In this document: positions 29,687 to 39,768 of the stretch, piece after piece
How positions within the stretch are numbered: the stretch's first letter is position 1
Layout: each line of letters starts with the position of its first letter
Assembly (NCBI GenBank): GCA_944324405.1
Contig: CALUWF010000001.1
Span: 310,001-374,000 of the forward strand
Origin: Candidatus Gastranaerophilales bacterium
GTDB lineage: Bacteria; Cyanobacteriota; Vampirovibrionia; Gastranaerophilales; Gastranaerophilaceae
Direction of reading: 5' to 3'
DNA length: 64,000 nt
Made by a program: the position numbers and the translations under genes
Notes under the pieces: generated by a model
What the model saw: the letters and a program-made list of their open reading frames with translations, nothing else
Told to the model about the DNA's origin: nothing
The model's database searches: none

Positions 29687-30829
29687 AAAGGCACGAGTAA
29701 GCTCTGTAGCGCTGGCTAATATTAATTTGCTTCCTTCCATGGAATAAATTGCAACTCTGCCCTCGGTAGTGGTATTCGTGTAATACGCATGAGCGCAACA
29801 ACTTTTACCGGTAGCGTCACGACATAAGTTAACCCCGCAATGGCACCTTGGCGACCCCAAAGCGGAGGAGTTGCAGTCACAAAGTTGTAAACCGTCTGAG
29901 CCTAAATACTTCGATAATTTTGCATTATTAACACTGGACTCCGCGTTAATGACTGCTTGCCATCCTGTCATTTCCGCGTTAGTCGGTAATCTCCAGTCAC
30001 CTGCGTTTGTACCTTCCGGGTTCCACTGTGCACATGAATCACGTGCGGCTGTCCATTGACATACCGTCCTTGTACATCCGCTGTAATTACTGCTGTGCGT
30101 ACCCCATGTTCCGCTGTTTGTACAATTTGAGGAAGTCGTGCCCGACCAACAGCAGTTTGTGGAACTTGAAGGACAAGTTCCCGAGCCTGCCGTGAGTTTT
30201 GTAACTGTTGATGCCATTGTAGGGCCGTTTGGATCACCTACGTTGTATTTTGTAACGCAAGTATTTTTTCCGCCCGAGCCGTTCATTGATGCGGGGATAA
30301 ACATCGCATTATATTTGTTGCAGTCAGCCTGAGATTGCGGGGCGCCCTGCTGTTGGGTGTAGGCACCGCCTCCGCCGCCTCCGCCGCCTCCGGCGAGATA
30401 GCTTATTGTAACATTTTTCATATTTTTGGTTATTTTAATTGTCTTTGTTTGCGAACTTCCTATTGATGAGTTTGCAGCATAGCTTTTTTGATCGAGCGAT
30501 ACGGTGGGAGTTGTCGCGCCCGCTCCTCCTCCGCCGCCTGATACCATTACAGCGCTTATTGAACTTACTCTGTTTGGAACAGTGAATTTACAATCAACCG
30601 CATTGGGGTCATCTGCCGCAGCCGAGCAGTCTGTAGCGAATTTGTCATACAAGAAAAGCTGACCTTCTGTCTTGTAACTAATATTTGCACGTTCTTTTAC
30701 TCTTTTTGTCAGAACAGGTGCAAAGAGTGTCAATATTATTGATATAATAAGAATTGCGACCAAAAGTTCAGCCAGAGTAAATGCGTTTTTCTTCAAACGC
30801 CAAAAGCCTGTTTTCATCATAAAATTCAC
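29606..30829 (-). CDS. Prepilin-anchored variable surface protein with C-type-lectin-like domain (expression site)
   Basis: 407 residues in the present frame, from a GTG at 30829 with AGGA 8 nt upstream. The N-terminus is a type IV prepilin signal (KKNAFTLAELLVAILIISIILTL) for export and assembly or anchoring. Glycine-rich blocks (residues about 90-150) and a Cys/Ser/Thr-rich part follow. Then comes a domain with WRLPTNAEM (Trp279), as in DUF1566 / Fib_succ_major C-type-lectin folds that DGRs commonly diversify. Its last third (about 319-381) is the variable segment and is identical to silent cassette 28. One base is missing just after it (TCGGTCGC instead of TCGGTTCGC), so the protein ends with 26 unrelated residues. 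It is convergent with the reverse transcriptase and divergent from the array. Confidence 0.8.
   Translation of the reverse strand: MNFMMKTGFWRLKKNAFTLAELLVAILIISIILTLFAPVLTKRVKERANISYKTEGQLFLYDKFATDCSAAADDPNAVDCKFTVPNRVSSISAVMVSGGGGGAGATTPTVSLDQKSYAANSSIGSSQTKTIKITKNMKNVTISYLAGGGGGGGGGAYTQQQGAPQSQADCNKYNAMFIPASMNGSGGKNTCVTKYNVGDPNGPTMASTVTKLTAGSGTCPSSSTNCCWSGTTSSNCTNSGTWGTHSSNYSGCTRTVCQWTAARDSCAQWNPEGTNAGDWRLPTNAEMTGWQAVINAESSVNNAKLSKYLGSDGLQLCDCNSSALGSPRCHCGVNLCRDATGKSCCAHAYYTNTTTEGRVAIYSMEGSKLILASATELTRAFSVAVSWRNWLYALTLSPAAEAAALLT
29688..29874 (-). repeat. Expressed variable segment, identical to cassette 28
   Basis: The 187 bp read on the minus strand match plus-strand 38485-38671 without a mismatch in my base-by-base comparison. 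The first differences on either side are A in the cassette versus T here (29875 and 29687), and 1 nt is missing near 29682. Beyond the shared CTTTGTGAC word homology stops, so exchange was limited to the cassette unit. Confidence 0.9.
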
Positions 30830-31282
30830 CGATTATTCCTCAAAAGCTACTCTTATAACATTAAAAAATTATTGATATATAACCTACAATATAACATATT
30901 TGTTTTTAATTTCAACCATGAATTATAATTATAAAAATAATTGTAACATTTGATGGAAAAAGTACTTAAAATATGTTAAAATCGGTCATTGATAGTTAAT
31001 TTTGCACGTTGACAATTGAATATTAAATTCACTGATTTATATTAAATATATCGGAATTTCCGATATTGATTAAACACTCCTTAGAGCGGTATGTTTCACG
31101 GAACATGCCGGAGAAGGTATTAAACTCGTTTTAAGGTAGCGGCAGAATGATACGCCGCTTAAGCTGTATACGGTTAACACATCGGACGTGCTTTATGAAA
31201 AGCGGCTTCATTTTATATTATGAAGCCGCAAAGTACGGCCGAGTGGCTTTTGGCTTTTAGCATACTGAAAACCTTAAATAAA
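30830..31282. promoter_or_regulatory. Control region between target gene and cassette array
   Basis: This gene-free stretch holds, in order: an AT-rich region that must carry the minus-strand promoter of the variable protein; a perfect -35 word TTGACA (31009-31014, plus strand) with only weak -10 candidates after it; a 17-nt palindrome TATCGGAA-T-TTCCGATA (31049-31065), a possible operator; RNA-like element E1; and a 10-bp hairpin GCGGCTTCAT...ATGAAGCCGC (31202-31229). A plus-strand transcript entering the array is plausible but not shown. Confidence 0.45.
31077..31163 (+). ncRNA. Structured RNA-like element E1, at the head of the array
   Basis: First of three related copies (with 37654-37738 and 39875-39955). 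Paired parts: CCTTA (31079-31083) with TAAGG (31132-31136); GAG with CTC; CGGTATGTT (31087-31095) with AACATGCCG (31102-31110); AGCGGC (31138-31143) with GCCGCT (31154-31159). The unpaired words GAG-A/C-AGG and TAAACTCGTT are conserved in all copies, while the stems change in compensating fashion. I do not recognise the family. The strand is inferred from its lead position before plus-strand cassettes. Confidence 0.6.
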
Positions 31283-34200
31283 CTTTGTGACTGGTGCGAC
31301 TTCGCTTATGGGTCGGTTCTTTGTTTTTATTCGATGGACAGCTGCCCGGGCGCACGGTTTGATTCAAAGTCAGATAATGCTTGCTATCCTTATGACTTAT
31401 GGGCAGGCTCTGACACCATGTTTCAGCTTTGCAGCGGTAATGCTTTCACCAGAGTCGCTACACCTGATTATGCCATTTCGGCGCGCTGTGTCCGGTATTT
31501 AATAAAAATGTGTTTATTGTATAGAGTAAACTTTAAAAAACTTTGTGACAACAACTCCTCCGATTTGGGGTCGATAATGTGCTTAATGGGTTATCCGTTA
31601 TGCCTCGGTACACCCAATAATAACAAATGCGGACCGCAAGACTATTTGACAGGAAATTTACATGGCACTAATGTTTGGTATTATACACTTTCCAGGGGTA
31701 AATTTGCTCAACATAATACTTTGTCAATGAAAGAAGCCTTTTCGGCGCGCTGTGTCCGGTATTTAATAAAAATGTGTTTATTGTATAGAGTAAACTTTAA
31801 AAAAACTTTGTGACCACGGCTCCTCCTCTAAGGGGTCGCTAAAGTGTTTTTGCGGGTCTTCTTCTTCCTGCAAAGGCAGTTATGACGACAAATGTCATAC
31901 TCATAACTATTGGTCGGGCAGTGCTACAGGAGAGAAATATTACGCCGCCAATTTGGATTCGGGCTCTTGGGTACGCTCGCCAAATCCCTCCGGATATCCC
32001 TTTTCGGCTCGCTGTGTCCGGTATTTAATAAAAAATGTGTTTACTTATACAATAAAACCTTAAAAAAACTTTGTGACTGGTACTCCTCCGCTTATGGGTC
32101 GGTATACTGTTCTTGGAATATAAGGTGTCCCGGGGCGCTAAGCGATTTAAGCACATCGGGAGATTGCAATATTCATGGGCATTGGTCACAGACGGCTTCA
32201 GGCGGCAGCTATTATGATTTAGGGCTTGGCGAGGGGCGTGCGCAATTGTATTTGAAAAAGCCGGGCTATGCCTTTTCGGTTCGCTGTGTCCGGTATTTAA
32301 TGAATTTGTGTTTATTTATACAATAAAACCTTAAAATAACTTTGTGAGCGCGGCTCCCCCGCTTGGGGGTCTGTGTATTGCGGAAGTACCCCTACCCCCG
32401 GGTGTTATGGCGCCCTTAATACGAACTGCGATCCCGCCTTTATATGGAGCTCGACTATGTCCGGCAACGGTTATCGCTATTTGTGGCTGCATAACAACGT
32501 TTGTTATATCGATACAGTTTCGGCCAATGACTCCTTTTCGGCCCGCTGTGTCCGGTATTTAATGAATTTGTGTTTACTTATACAATAAAACCTTAAAAGA
32601 ACTTTGTGACCGTTACTCCTCCTCTTTGGGGTCGCTGCATTGCCAACCGTCCGGCGGGTGCTTGGGCGCGGTTAATCCAAGCTGTGATGCGGCGTTTATT
32701 TGGAACTCGAGTATGGATGGCAGCAATTATCACTATATGAGACTGGATAACGGCGTTATTTATCACTCTGCACATTCGGCCAATGACTCCTTTTCGGCTC
32801 GCTGTGTCCGGTATTTAATTAATTTGTGTTTAGTTATGCAATAAAACCTTAAAAGAACTTTGTGACTACTCCTCCGCTTATGGGTCGATTTGGTGTCAAA
32901 GTTCAGGACTTTGCAGGGGCGCATCAGATGGCTGCTGTTACAGTAACACCTATTGGACTCTGACAGTACAGGGCACAAACCACTGGGAGTTCCATCTTAT
33001 TTTCGGTGAAATAGGAGACAATAAATGGGACGCTCGTTATGCCTTTTCGGTCGCTGTGTCCGGGGCTTAAAAAAACGTGTTTATAGTATATGGTAAACTT
33101 TAAAATAACTTTGTGACTGGTACTCCTCCGCTTATGGGTCGATTTGGTGCTATAGCAAAGAGTACACTTGTCTTGGCGCGCAGTCTGATACGGGTTATAC
33201 CGGCTCTTGCCACCCGCTTGATGTATGGTCAGAGTGTACGGGCGCAAACACCTGTTTGTTTTTTCAGCTTGGTAGCGGCAAATTTGTAATCAACTCGCGT
33301 AATATGCGTTATGCCTTTTCGGTTCGCTGTGTCCTGTAGCTTAATAAAAAAAATGTGTTTATTGTGTATAAAAGCCTTAAAATAACTTTGTGACCTCAAC
33401 TCCTCCTCTTTGGGGTCGCTTATGTGCTTAAGTACAGCGAATTTGTGCTATGGAGCAGTTGCTGACCCGAGTTTTGCCCATGGCTGTTACTCTTTTGCCA
33501 TTTGGTCAAGCACCCCTTCAAGCAGCGGCCGTTATTATGACCTGTGTGTTTGGAACGGCAGGGGGCAAATTTTAGAGCGTCCTGCGGGCTATGCCTATTC
33601 GGTTCGCTGTGTCCGGTATTTAATAAAAAATGTGTTTACTTATACAATAAAACCTTAAAAAGACTTTGTAACGGCTACTCCTCCGCCTTGGGGTCGATAT
33701 TTTGCTTTGACGGGGTGAGTCTTTGTCGCGGCAGCGGCTCGGACGGCGTTACTGTCGACAATTGTGCTGTTCATGATGTGTGGTCAGGCACCGCTGGTGG
33801 CGGCGGGTATTATTTTTTGTTTAACTATCATGTTCTAACCGCACAAAACTCATATCCCGCAAATTTTGCCTTTTCGGCCCGCTGTGTCCGGAGGTTAAGA
33901 GAAAATGTGTTTATAGTAGGCAGTAAGCTTTAAATTGACTTTGTGACAGTCACTCCTCCGCTAATGGGTTGATATACTGTTGGGATGGGCCGTACCGTTG
34001 TCTTGGCAGCTGGGGGAAAAATGGCGAGCAGCATCGCTGCTATGTTCATAATATTTGGTCAAGTACACCCGGGGGCTATGGCTATTATGTTTTGTTCAAT
34101 TACGCAGGTTCATCGGCGGATGTAACATCTGACCCTGTGTGTGCCTTGTCGGCTCGCTGTGTCCTGTAGCTTAATGAAATTGTGTTTATTATGTATAAAA

Positions 34201-37200
34201 ACCTTAAAAAGACTTTGTGACGGCGGCTCCTCCGCTATGGGGTTGTGCAGATGTTATATGGCTACTACTTGCCTTGGGGCGTATAGTTCAGCTTGCCAGA
34301 CTGACAACCTTTGGGCGATAACCCAGGGCAGCACAGGATATTATTATCTTACGTTGAATTACGGCGAAGTAAACGTTAGATCAGTTAACCTGCCATATGC
34401 CGCCTTTTCGGCTCGCTGTGTCCGGTATTTGATGAAATTGTGTTTATTGTGTATAAAAACCTTAAAAAACTTTGTGACTGGATCTCCTCCTCTTTGGGGT
34501 CGATATACTGTCCTATTGATACAAGGTGTCCCGGGGCGCTGAGCGATTCAGGTACATCGGGAGATTGTTATAGGCATGCGCATTGGTCACAAACAGCTTC
34601 AGGTAATGGCTATTATGATTTAGGGCTTGGCGATGGGCATGCGCAATTGTATTTGAGAAAGCCGGGCTATGCCTTTTCGGTTCGCTGTGTCCGGAGGTTA
34701 AGAGAAATTGTGTTTATAGTAGGCAGTAAGCTTTAAAATAACTTTGTGACACGCACTCCTCCTCTTTGGGGTCGCTACAGTGTTACAACCACGGTACCAA
34801 TTGCCCCGGGGCGCTTAGTGACGGTGGCGTTGTCGGACGCTGCCATCCTCACGATTTATGGTCAGGCTCAGTGTCAGGTGCTACTCACTACTTTTTTCTT
34901 ATGGGCAATGGCAAACTGGTTGGGAAAAACCCTTATTGTACGCCTCGTTATGCCTTTTCGGTTCGCTGTGTCCCGTAGCTTAATAAAATTGTGTTTATAG
35001 TATATGGTAAGCTTTAAATTAACTTTGTGACCAAGACTCCTCGGCTTCGGGGTCGATAAGATGTTATTGCGGTTCTAAATACGGCTGTAACGGGAGTATT
35101 GACGGCGGGCGTGCCCATGCCCATCATTTCTGGTCGGGCACTCCTGTAGGAGGGCACTATTATGCAGGCCAGATGAGTTCCGCTTCTCTCACGGTGCCAA
35201 ACCTAAATCCGAGATACGCCTTTTCGGCTCGCTGTGTCCGGTATTTGATAAAATTGTGTTTATTTATACAATAAAACCTTAAAATAACTTTGTGACGGCA
35301 GCTCCTCCGCTTCGGGGCTGTGCAAATGTTACAATGCCACTACTTGCCTTGGGGCGTATAGTTCAGCTTGCCAGACTGACAACCTTTGGGCAATAACTCA
35401 GGGCAGCACAGGATATTATTATCTTACGCTGGTTTATGGCAAAGCATCCGTTAAATCGGTTAATCTGCCGCATGCGGCCTATTCGGTTCGCTGTGTCCCG
35501 TAGCTTAATAAAATGTGTTTATAATATGCAGAAAACTTTAAAAAACTTTGTGACTACAGCTCCTCCTCTAAGGGGTCGCTTTGCTGCAATGGCGGGTTGT
35601 ATTGTCTTGGAGGGATTAATCTTCAATGCGACCCGAATGAAATTTGGTCAAGTGTACTCAAACAAAGTGACCGCTATTATGCCCTTAGGATAGCAGGCGG
35701 CAACGTAAGCTTTCCAGACCGAGGAATGAGGGACACCTTGTCGGTTCGCTGTGTCCTGTAGCTTAATAAAATGTGTTTATTGTATAGAGTAAGCTTTAAA
35801 ATAACTTTGTGACCACAGCTCCTCCGCCTTGGGGTCGATAAGCTGCTATCATAAAACGCTTACCTGCCTTGGTGCACAATATGACCCGGGGTATACTTAT
35901 GCCTGCTATCCGCTTGACATATGGGCACAGTGCACAAGTTCAAACGCCTGTTTGTTTTTTCAATTGGGTTTTGGGAAGCTTTTATTAAGTTCGCGGACGC
36001 CGGGATATGCCTTTTCGGTTCGCTGTGTCCGGAGGTTAAGAGAAATTGTGTTTATCTTATAAAGCAAACCCTAAATAAACTTTGTGACATCAACTCCTCC
36101 GCTGCGGGGTCGCTTAGGTGCGATATACGCGTTAGTTCCTGTATTGGCTCAATGGAAAATTCATGCCGAAGTTTTGATGTCTGGACAGGAAATGCATACG
36201 GCAGCACATATTACTATTATCATTTACAATACGGCGGATTAACAAGAGGTGTGCGTGAGCCGATTGACGCCTTTTCGGCTCGCTGTGTCCCGTAGCTTAA
36301 TGAAATTTGTGTTTAAGTATATGGTAAGCTTTAAAATAACTTTGTGACTGGGACTCCTCCGCTTCGGGGTCGGTTGTATGCTCCTTTCACCTTACGGCTT
36401 GCAAAGGCGCTTATGGCGGGTATTGCCATGCGCATGGCATATATTCCCTTAATGGTGATGGCAGCAGCGCGTATGTGTTTGCATTAGATAACGGCAAGTG
36501 CGGTGTAAACTTTCACACAGTTAAGCGCGCCTATTCGGCTCGCTGTGTCCGGTATTTAGTAAAAATGTGTTTATTGTGTATAAAAAACTTTAAAATAACT
36601 TTGTGACCGCGACTCCTCCTCTAAGGGGTCAATTAGATGTTACAGCGGCCCGGATTGCCTTGGCGGCGAGAATGAGCACTGTGACCCTTTCGGTTATTGG
36701 TCAGGCAGTGCCCAATCAAGCAACGTCTATTACTATCTTCGATTTATTGACGGAGAGGTCGGGTTTAGGTCTATAACCGCAAGGGAAACCTTTTCGGCTC
36801 GCTGTGTCCGGTATTTAGTAAAAATGTGTTTATAATATGCAGAAAACTTTAAAAGTACTTTGTGACAGCGACACCTCCGTTATGGGGTCGATTATGTGCA
36901 ATTGGGGCCCTTCGCGCTGTAATGGAGGCCATGGGAACGTTTGCTACCCGCAAAACTATTGGACAGGCACAAATTCAGGGAGTTATGCCTGCCTGTTTGA
37001 CGAAGGGGGGCTTCGCTGTGCAAATACATACTTGCTAACGCATTGCTTTTCGGTTCGCTGTGTCCGGTATTTAATTAAAAATGTGTTTATAGTATATGGT
37101 AAGCCTTAAAATAACTTTGTGACCACGGCTCCTCCGCCTTGGGGTCGATAAGCTGCTATCATAAAACGCTTACCTGCCTTGGTGCACAATATGACCCGGG

Positions 37201-37606
37201 GTATACTTATGCCTGCTATCCGCTTGACATATGGGCACAGTGCACAAGTTCAAACGCCTGTTTGTTTTTTCAATTGGGTTTTGGGAAGCTTTTATTAAGT
37301 TCGCGGACGCCGGGATATGCCTTTTCGGTTCGCTGTGTCCTGTAGCTTAATGAAATTGTGTTTATAATATGCAGAAAACTTTAAAAGAACTTTGTGACCA
37401 CGGCTCCTCCGCTTTGGGGCAGCCAAGATGTTACAGGCACAGTTCCGCATGTCCGGGAGCTATGAGCGATTGGACTAATGCACCTGTTTGCAATCCGCAT
37501 GACGTATGGACAGGCCCTGCCGCATATTATTTTAGTATGGTTAACGGAAAATACGGCGGCCCGGTGCAAGCGCATGGGAGATATGCCTTTTCGGCTCGCT
37601 GTGTCC
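31283..37606 (+). repeat. Silent variable-segment cassette array, block 1 (cassettes 1-24)
   Basis: Twenty-four units, each from CTTTGTGAC to CGCTGTGTCC, starting at 31283, 31541, 31806, 32069, 32340, 32602, 32858, 33108, 33386, 33664, 33939, 34213, 34470, 34742, 35023, 35288, 35546, 35805, 36080, 36340, 36599, 36858, 37115 and 37390. Units are about 200-230 bp, with spacers of about 50 bp. Each encodes the pattern LCDxxSSxxGSxxC ... CxGA ... C..HDxW[TS]G ... YY ... G ... FS[AV]RCV, that is, the last third of the lectin-like domain with conserved cysteines. They have no start signal or promoter, and most end at a stop in the spacer. Cassettes 18 and 23 are identical over 213 bp; 12/16 and 4/13 are mosaic relatives. 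Confidence 0.9.
37128..37340 (+). repeat. Cassette 23, exact copy of cassette 18
   Basis: These 213 bp equal 35818-36030. The bases just before differ by one A/G change (35817 A, 37127 G) inside the NNC codon after CAC; the 15 bases before that agree again. The tails after GTGTCC differ (GGAGGTTAAG against TGTAGCTTAAT). The core therefore moved between different spacer contexts, which is further evidence of cassette-level copying. Confidence 0.9.
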
Positions 37607-37758
37607 GGTATTTAATTAAAAATGTGTTTAGTTTACAATAATATTTAAAACACACCTCAGAGCGGATTGTATCAAGGTATAATCCGGAGCAGGAAAATAA
37701 ACTCGTTTAAGATAGCGGCAGAAGATATACCGCTTAAGTTAATAAAATCTTAAAAAAA
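37607..37758 (+). ncRNA. Structured RNA-like element E2, splitting the array
   Basis: Second copy of the element; the core is 37654-37738. Paired parts: GAG (37660-37662) with CTC (37702-37704); CGGATT (37663-37668) with AATCCG (37681-37686); AGCGG (37714-37718) with CCGCT (37730-37734). The outer CCTCA helix seen in E1 and E3 is weak here. It leads directly into short cassette 25. Confidence 0.6.
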
Positions 37759-37874
37759 CTTTGTGACTGCAACTCCTCCGCTTAGGGGTCGCTTATACGT
37801 TATGTAGTAAGCGCCGCTATCCCCTGACGTTGGCAACCGCTGCCAGCCGGTGTGCCTTTTCGGTCGCTGTGTCC
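37759..37874 (+). repeat. Cassette 25, short degenerate unit with edges like the expressed gene
   Basis: Only 116 bp. Its left edge GACTGCAACTCCTCC and right edge TTTTCGGTCGCTGTGTCCTGG, including the 1-nt deletion, match the expressed gene's edges rather than those of most cassettes. The core carries stops and does not encode a lectin segment. It may be a decayed unit or a product of a failed exchange that copied the expression-site edges. Confidence 0.7.
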
Positions 37875-37930
37875 TGGTGTTTATTTTATGTGTTTTTCTA
37901 TACAGTAAAGCCCTAATAAAATTGTAAGGA

Positions 37931-39768
37931 CTTTGTGACGCATACTCCTCCGCTTTGGGGTCGCCAAGGTGCCTCTACATTCAAAGCTGCTCAGGCGCAC
38001 CGAATGCCTATTGCTACCCTTACGCCCATTGGACTTCTGCCCCTTGGAATACGCCCACTACACATTATTGGGACAAGCTAATGTTAAACGGCGGACTTGC
38101 TAACGACTCACAGCCCCTTACGGTGCCCTTGTCGGTTCGCTGTGTCCTGTAGCTTAATAAAAATGTGTTTAATTATACGGTAAACTCTTAAATAAACTTT
38201 GTGACCTCTACTCCTCCGCTTTGGGATCTGCGCAGTGTTTTCTTGGCGTAGATATGTGCAAAGGTGCCCTTAGCGACGGCGGACGGCCGTATGTGTGTTA
38301 CCCTCATCACCTGTGGACATGCACTTCGGCAAACGGAGGGTTTGCATGGGGAGCCTTAGACACGGGGCTATTCTTGCCTACCGCTACAGCCTATCAGACA
38401 GGCTTTGCCTTTTCGGTCGCTGTGTCCGGTATTTAATAAAAATTGTGTTTTTATACAGTGAAGCTTTAAATTGACTTTGTGACAGCAACTCCTCCGCTTT
38501 GGGGTCGCCAAGGTGCCATTGCGGGGTTAACTTATGTCGTGACGCTACCGGTAAAAGTTGTTGCGCTCATGCGTATTACACGAATACCACTACCGAGGGC
38601 AGAGTTGCAATTTATTCCATGGAAGGAAGCAAATTAATATTAGCCAGCGCTACAGAGCTTACTCGTGCCTTATCGGTTCGCTGTGTCCGGTATTTAATAA
38701 AAATTGTGTTTTTATACAGTGAAGCTTTAAATTGACTTTGTGACGCATACTCCTCCGCTTCGGGGTCATCAAGGTGCTATTGCGGATTTAATTTATGCCA
38801 CGGTGCTATCCCAAACAGTTGTTGCGCCCATGCGTATTACACAGGCACTTTGACAGGTAATAGTGTTAAGCTTTATACCTTACAGGAGAGCCGGTTGTTA
38901 TTAGCCAACGCTACAGAGCTAACTCTTGCCATTTCGGTTCGCTGTGTCCGGTATTTAATAAAAATTGTGTTTATTTTATACGGTGAAGCTTTAAAATAAC
39001 TTTGTGACGCCTACTCCTCCGCTTTGGGGTCGGTTCAGTGCTGGCCTTATGAGGGCAATTGCCCGGGCGCTGTTGACACTGACGGTTATACCGGACGCTG
39101 TCACCCGCATGACACGTGGACAGGCACCTATGAGTCAAATAAACGCTATTTTGTCATATTGCAAGACGGTACTTTATCTCTTGTAGGGCCGCGCTATGAT
39201 AGTCGTTACGCCTTTTCGGCCCGCTGTGTCCTGTAGCTTAATGAAATGTGTTTATCTATACGGTGAAGCCATAAAATACTTTGTGACTACGACTCCTCCG
39301 CCAAGGGGTCGATGATATGTTATTGCGGGAAGGCTTCTACATGCAGAGGCACCCCCGACGGGCTTTCTCATGCCCATCATATCTGGTCAAGCAGCTCCAC
39401 GGGAGGAAACTATTATACGGGTAATTTAAATTATTCTTCCATGACGGTAAGGGGTTTTGGCCCCAAATACGCCTATTCGGTTCGCTGTGTCCTGTAGCTT
39501 AATAAAATGTGTTTATCTATACGGTGAAGCCATAAAATACTTTGTGACATGTCCTCCTCCGCCTTGGGGTCGCCAAGGTGTCTGAATATTCGTGTCTGTT
39601 ACGGCTCTGTCGGTGATTACGGTTCCGCTGACCCTTGCCACCCTCATGATGTATGGTCAGGCACTTATTCAGGTAATATGCGCACATTTTTTAACCTGGC
39701 AGGGGGCAGTTGGATTCGCGCCATCGACAGTGCTACAGTGCGTTATGCCTTTTCGGCCCGCTGTGTCC
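37931..39768 (+). repeat. Silent cassette array, block 2 (cassettes 26-32)
   Basis: Seven full units starting at 37931, 38197, 38475, 38736, 39000, 39279 and 39540, with the same edge words, spacers and encoded pattern as block 1. Cassette 28 (38475-38688) is the current donor match of the expressed gene. Cassettes 28 and 29 are partial relatives. Cassette 27 carries the TCGGTCGC deletion found in the expressed gene. Spacers here tend to read TATACAGTGAAGC or TATACGGTGAAGC, slightly unlike block 1, so the block may have grown separately by local duplication. Confidence 0.9.
38485..38671 (+). repeat. Donor-identical core of cassette 28
   Basis: The 187 bp are identical to the expressed variable segment at 29688-29874 (inverted). 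About 46 adenines on the coding strand are all unchanged, so this transfer was faithful rather than adenine-mutagenic within the core. Confidence 0.92.

Noticed and set aside
28759-30332. Plus-strand ORFs opposite the glycine-rich gene
   Set aside because: They are shadow frames rich in Pro/Arg/Leu, created by the GC-rich glycine codons on the minus strand.
31077-31163. Cyclic-di-GMP-I riboswitch
   Set aside because: Element E1 shares GGTAGCGG with that family, but the other conserved core (CAGGGCAAACC and CGCAAAGC) is missing and the copies sit at cassette array boundaries, not before ordinary genes.
31283-39768. CRISPR array
   Set aside because: The alternating pattern is superficially similar, but the variable units are about 210 bp, coding, and related to each other and to a nearby gene. 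The repeated parts are imperfect and no cas gene is present.
31283-39768. Integron cassette array
   Set aside because: No tyrosine integrase of IntI type is seen, units are partial genes without starts, and the spacers lack the paired R/L boxes of attC sites.
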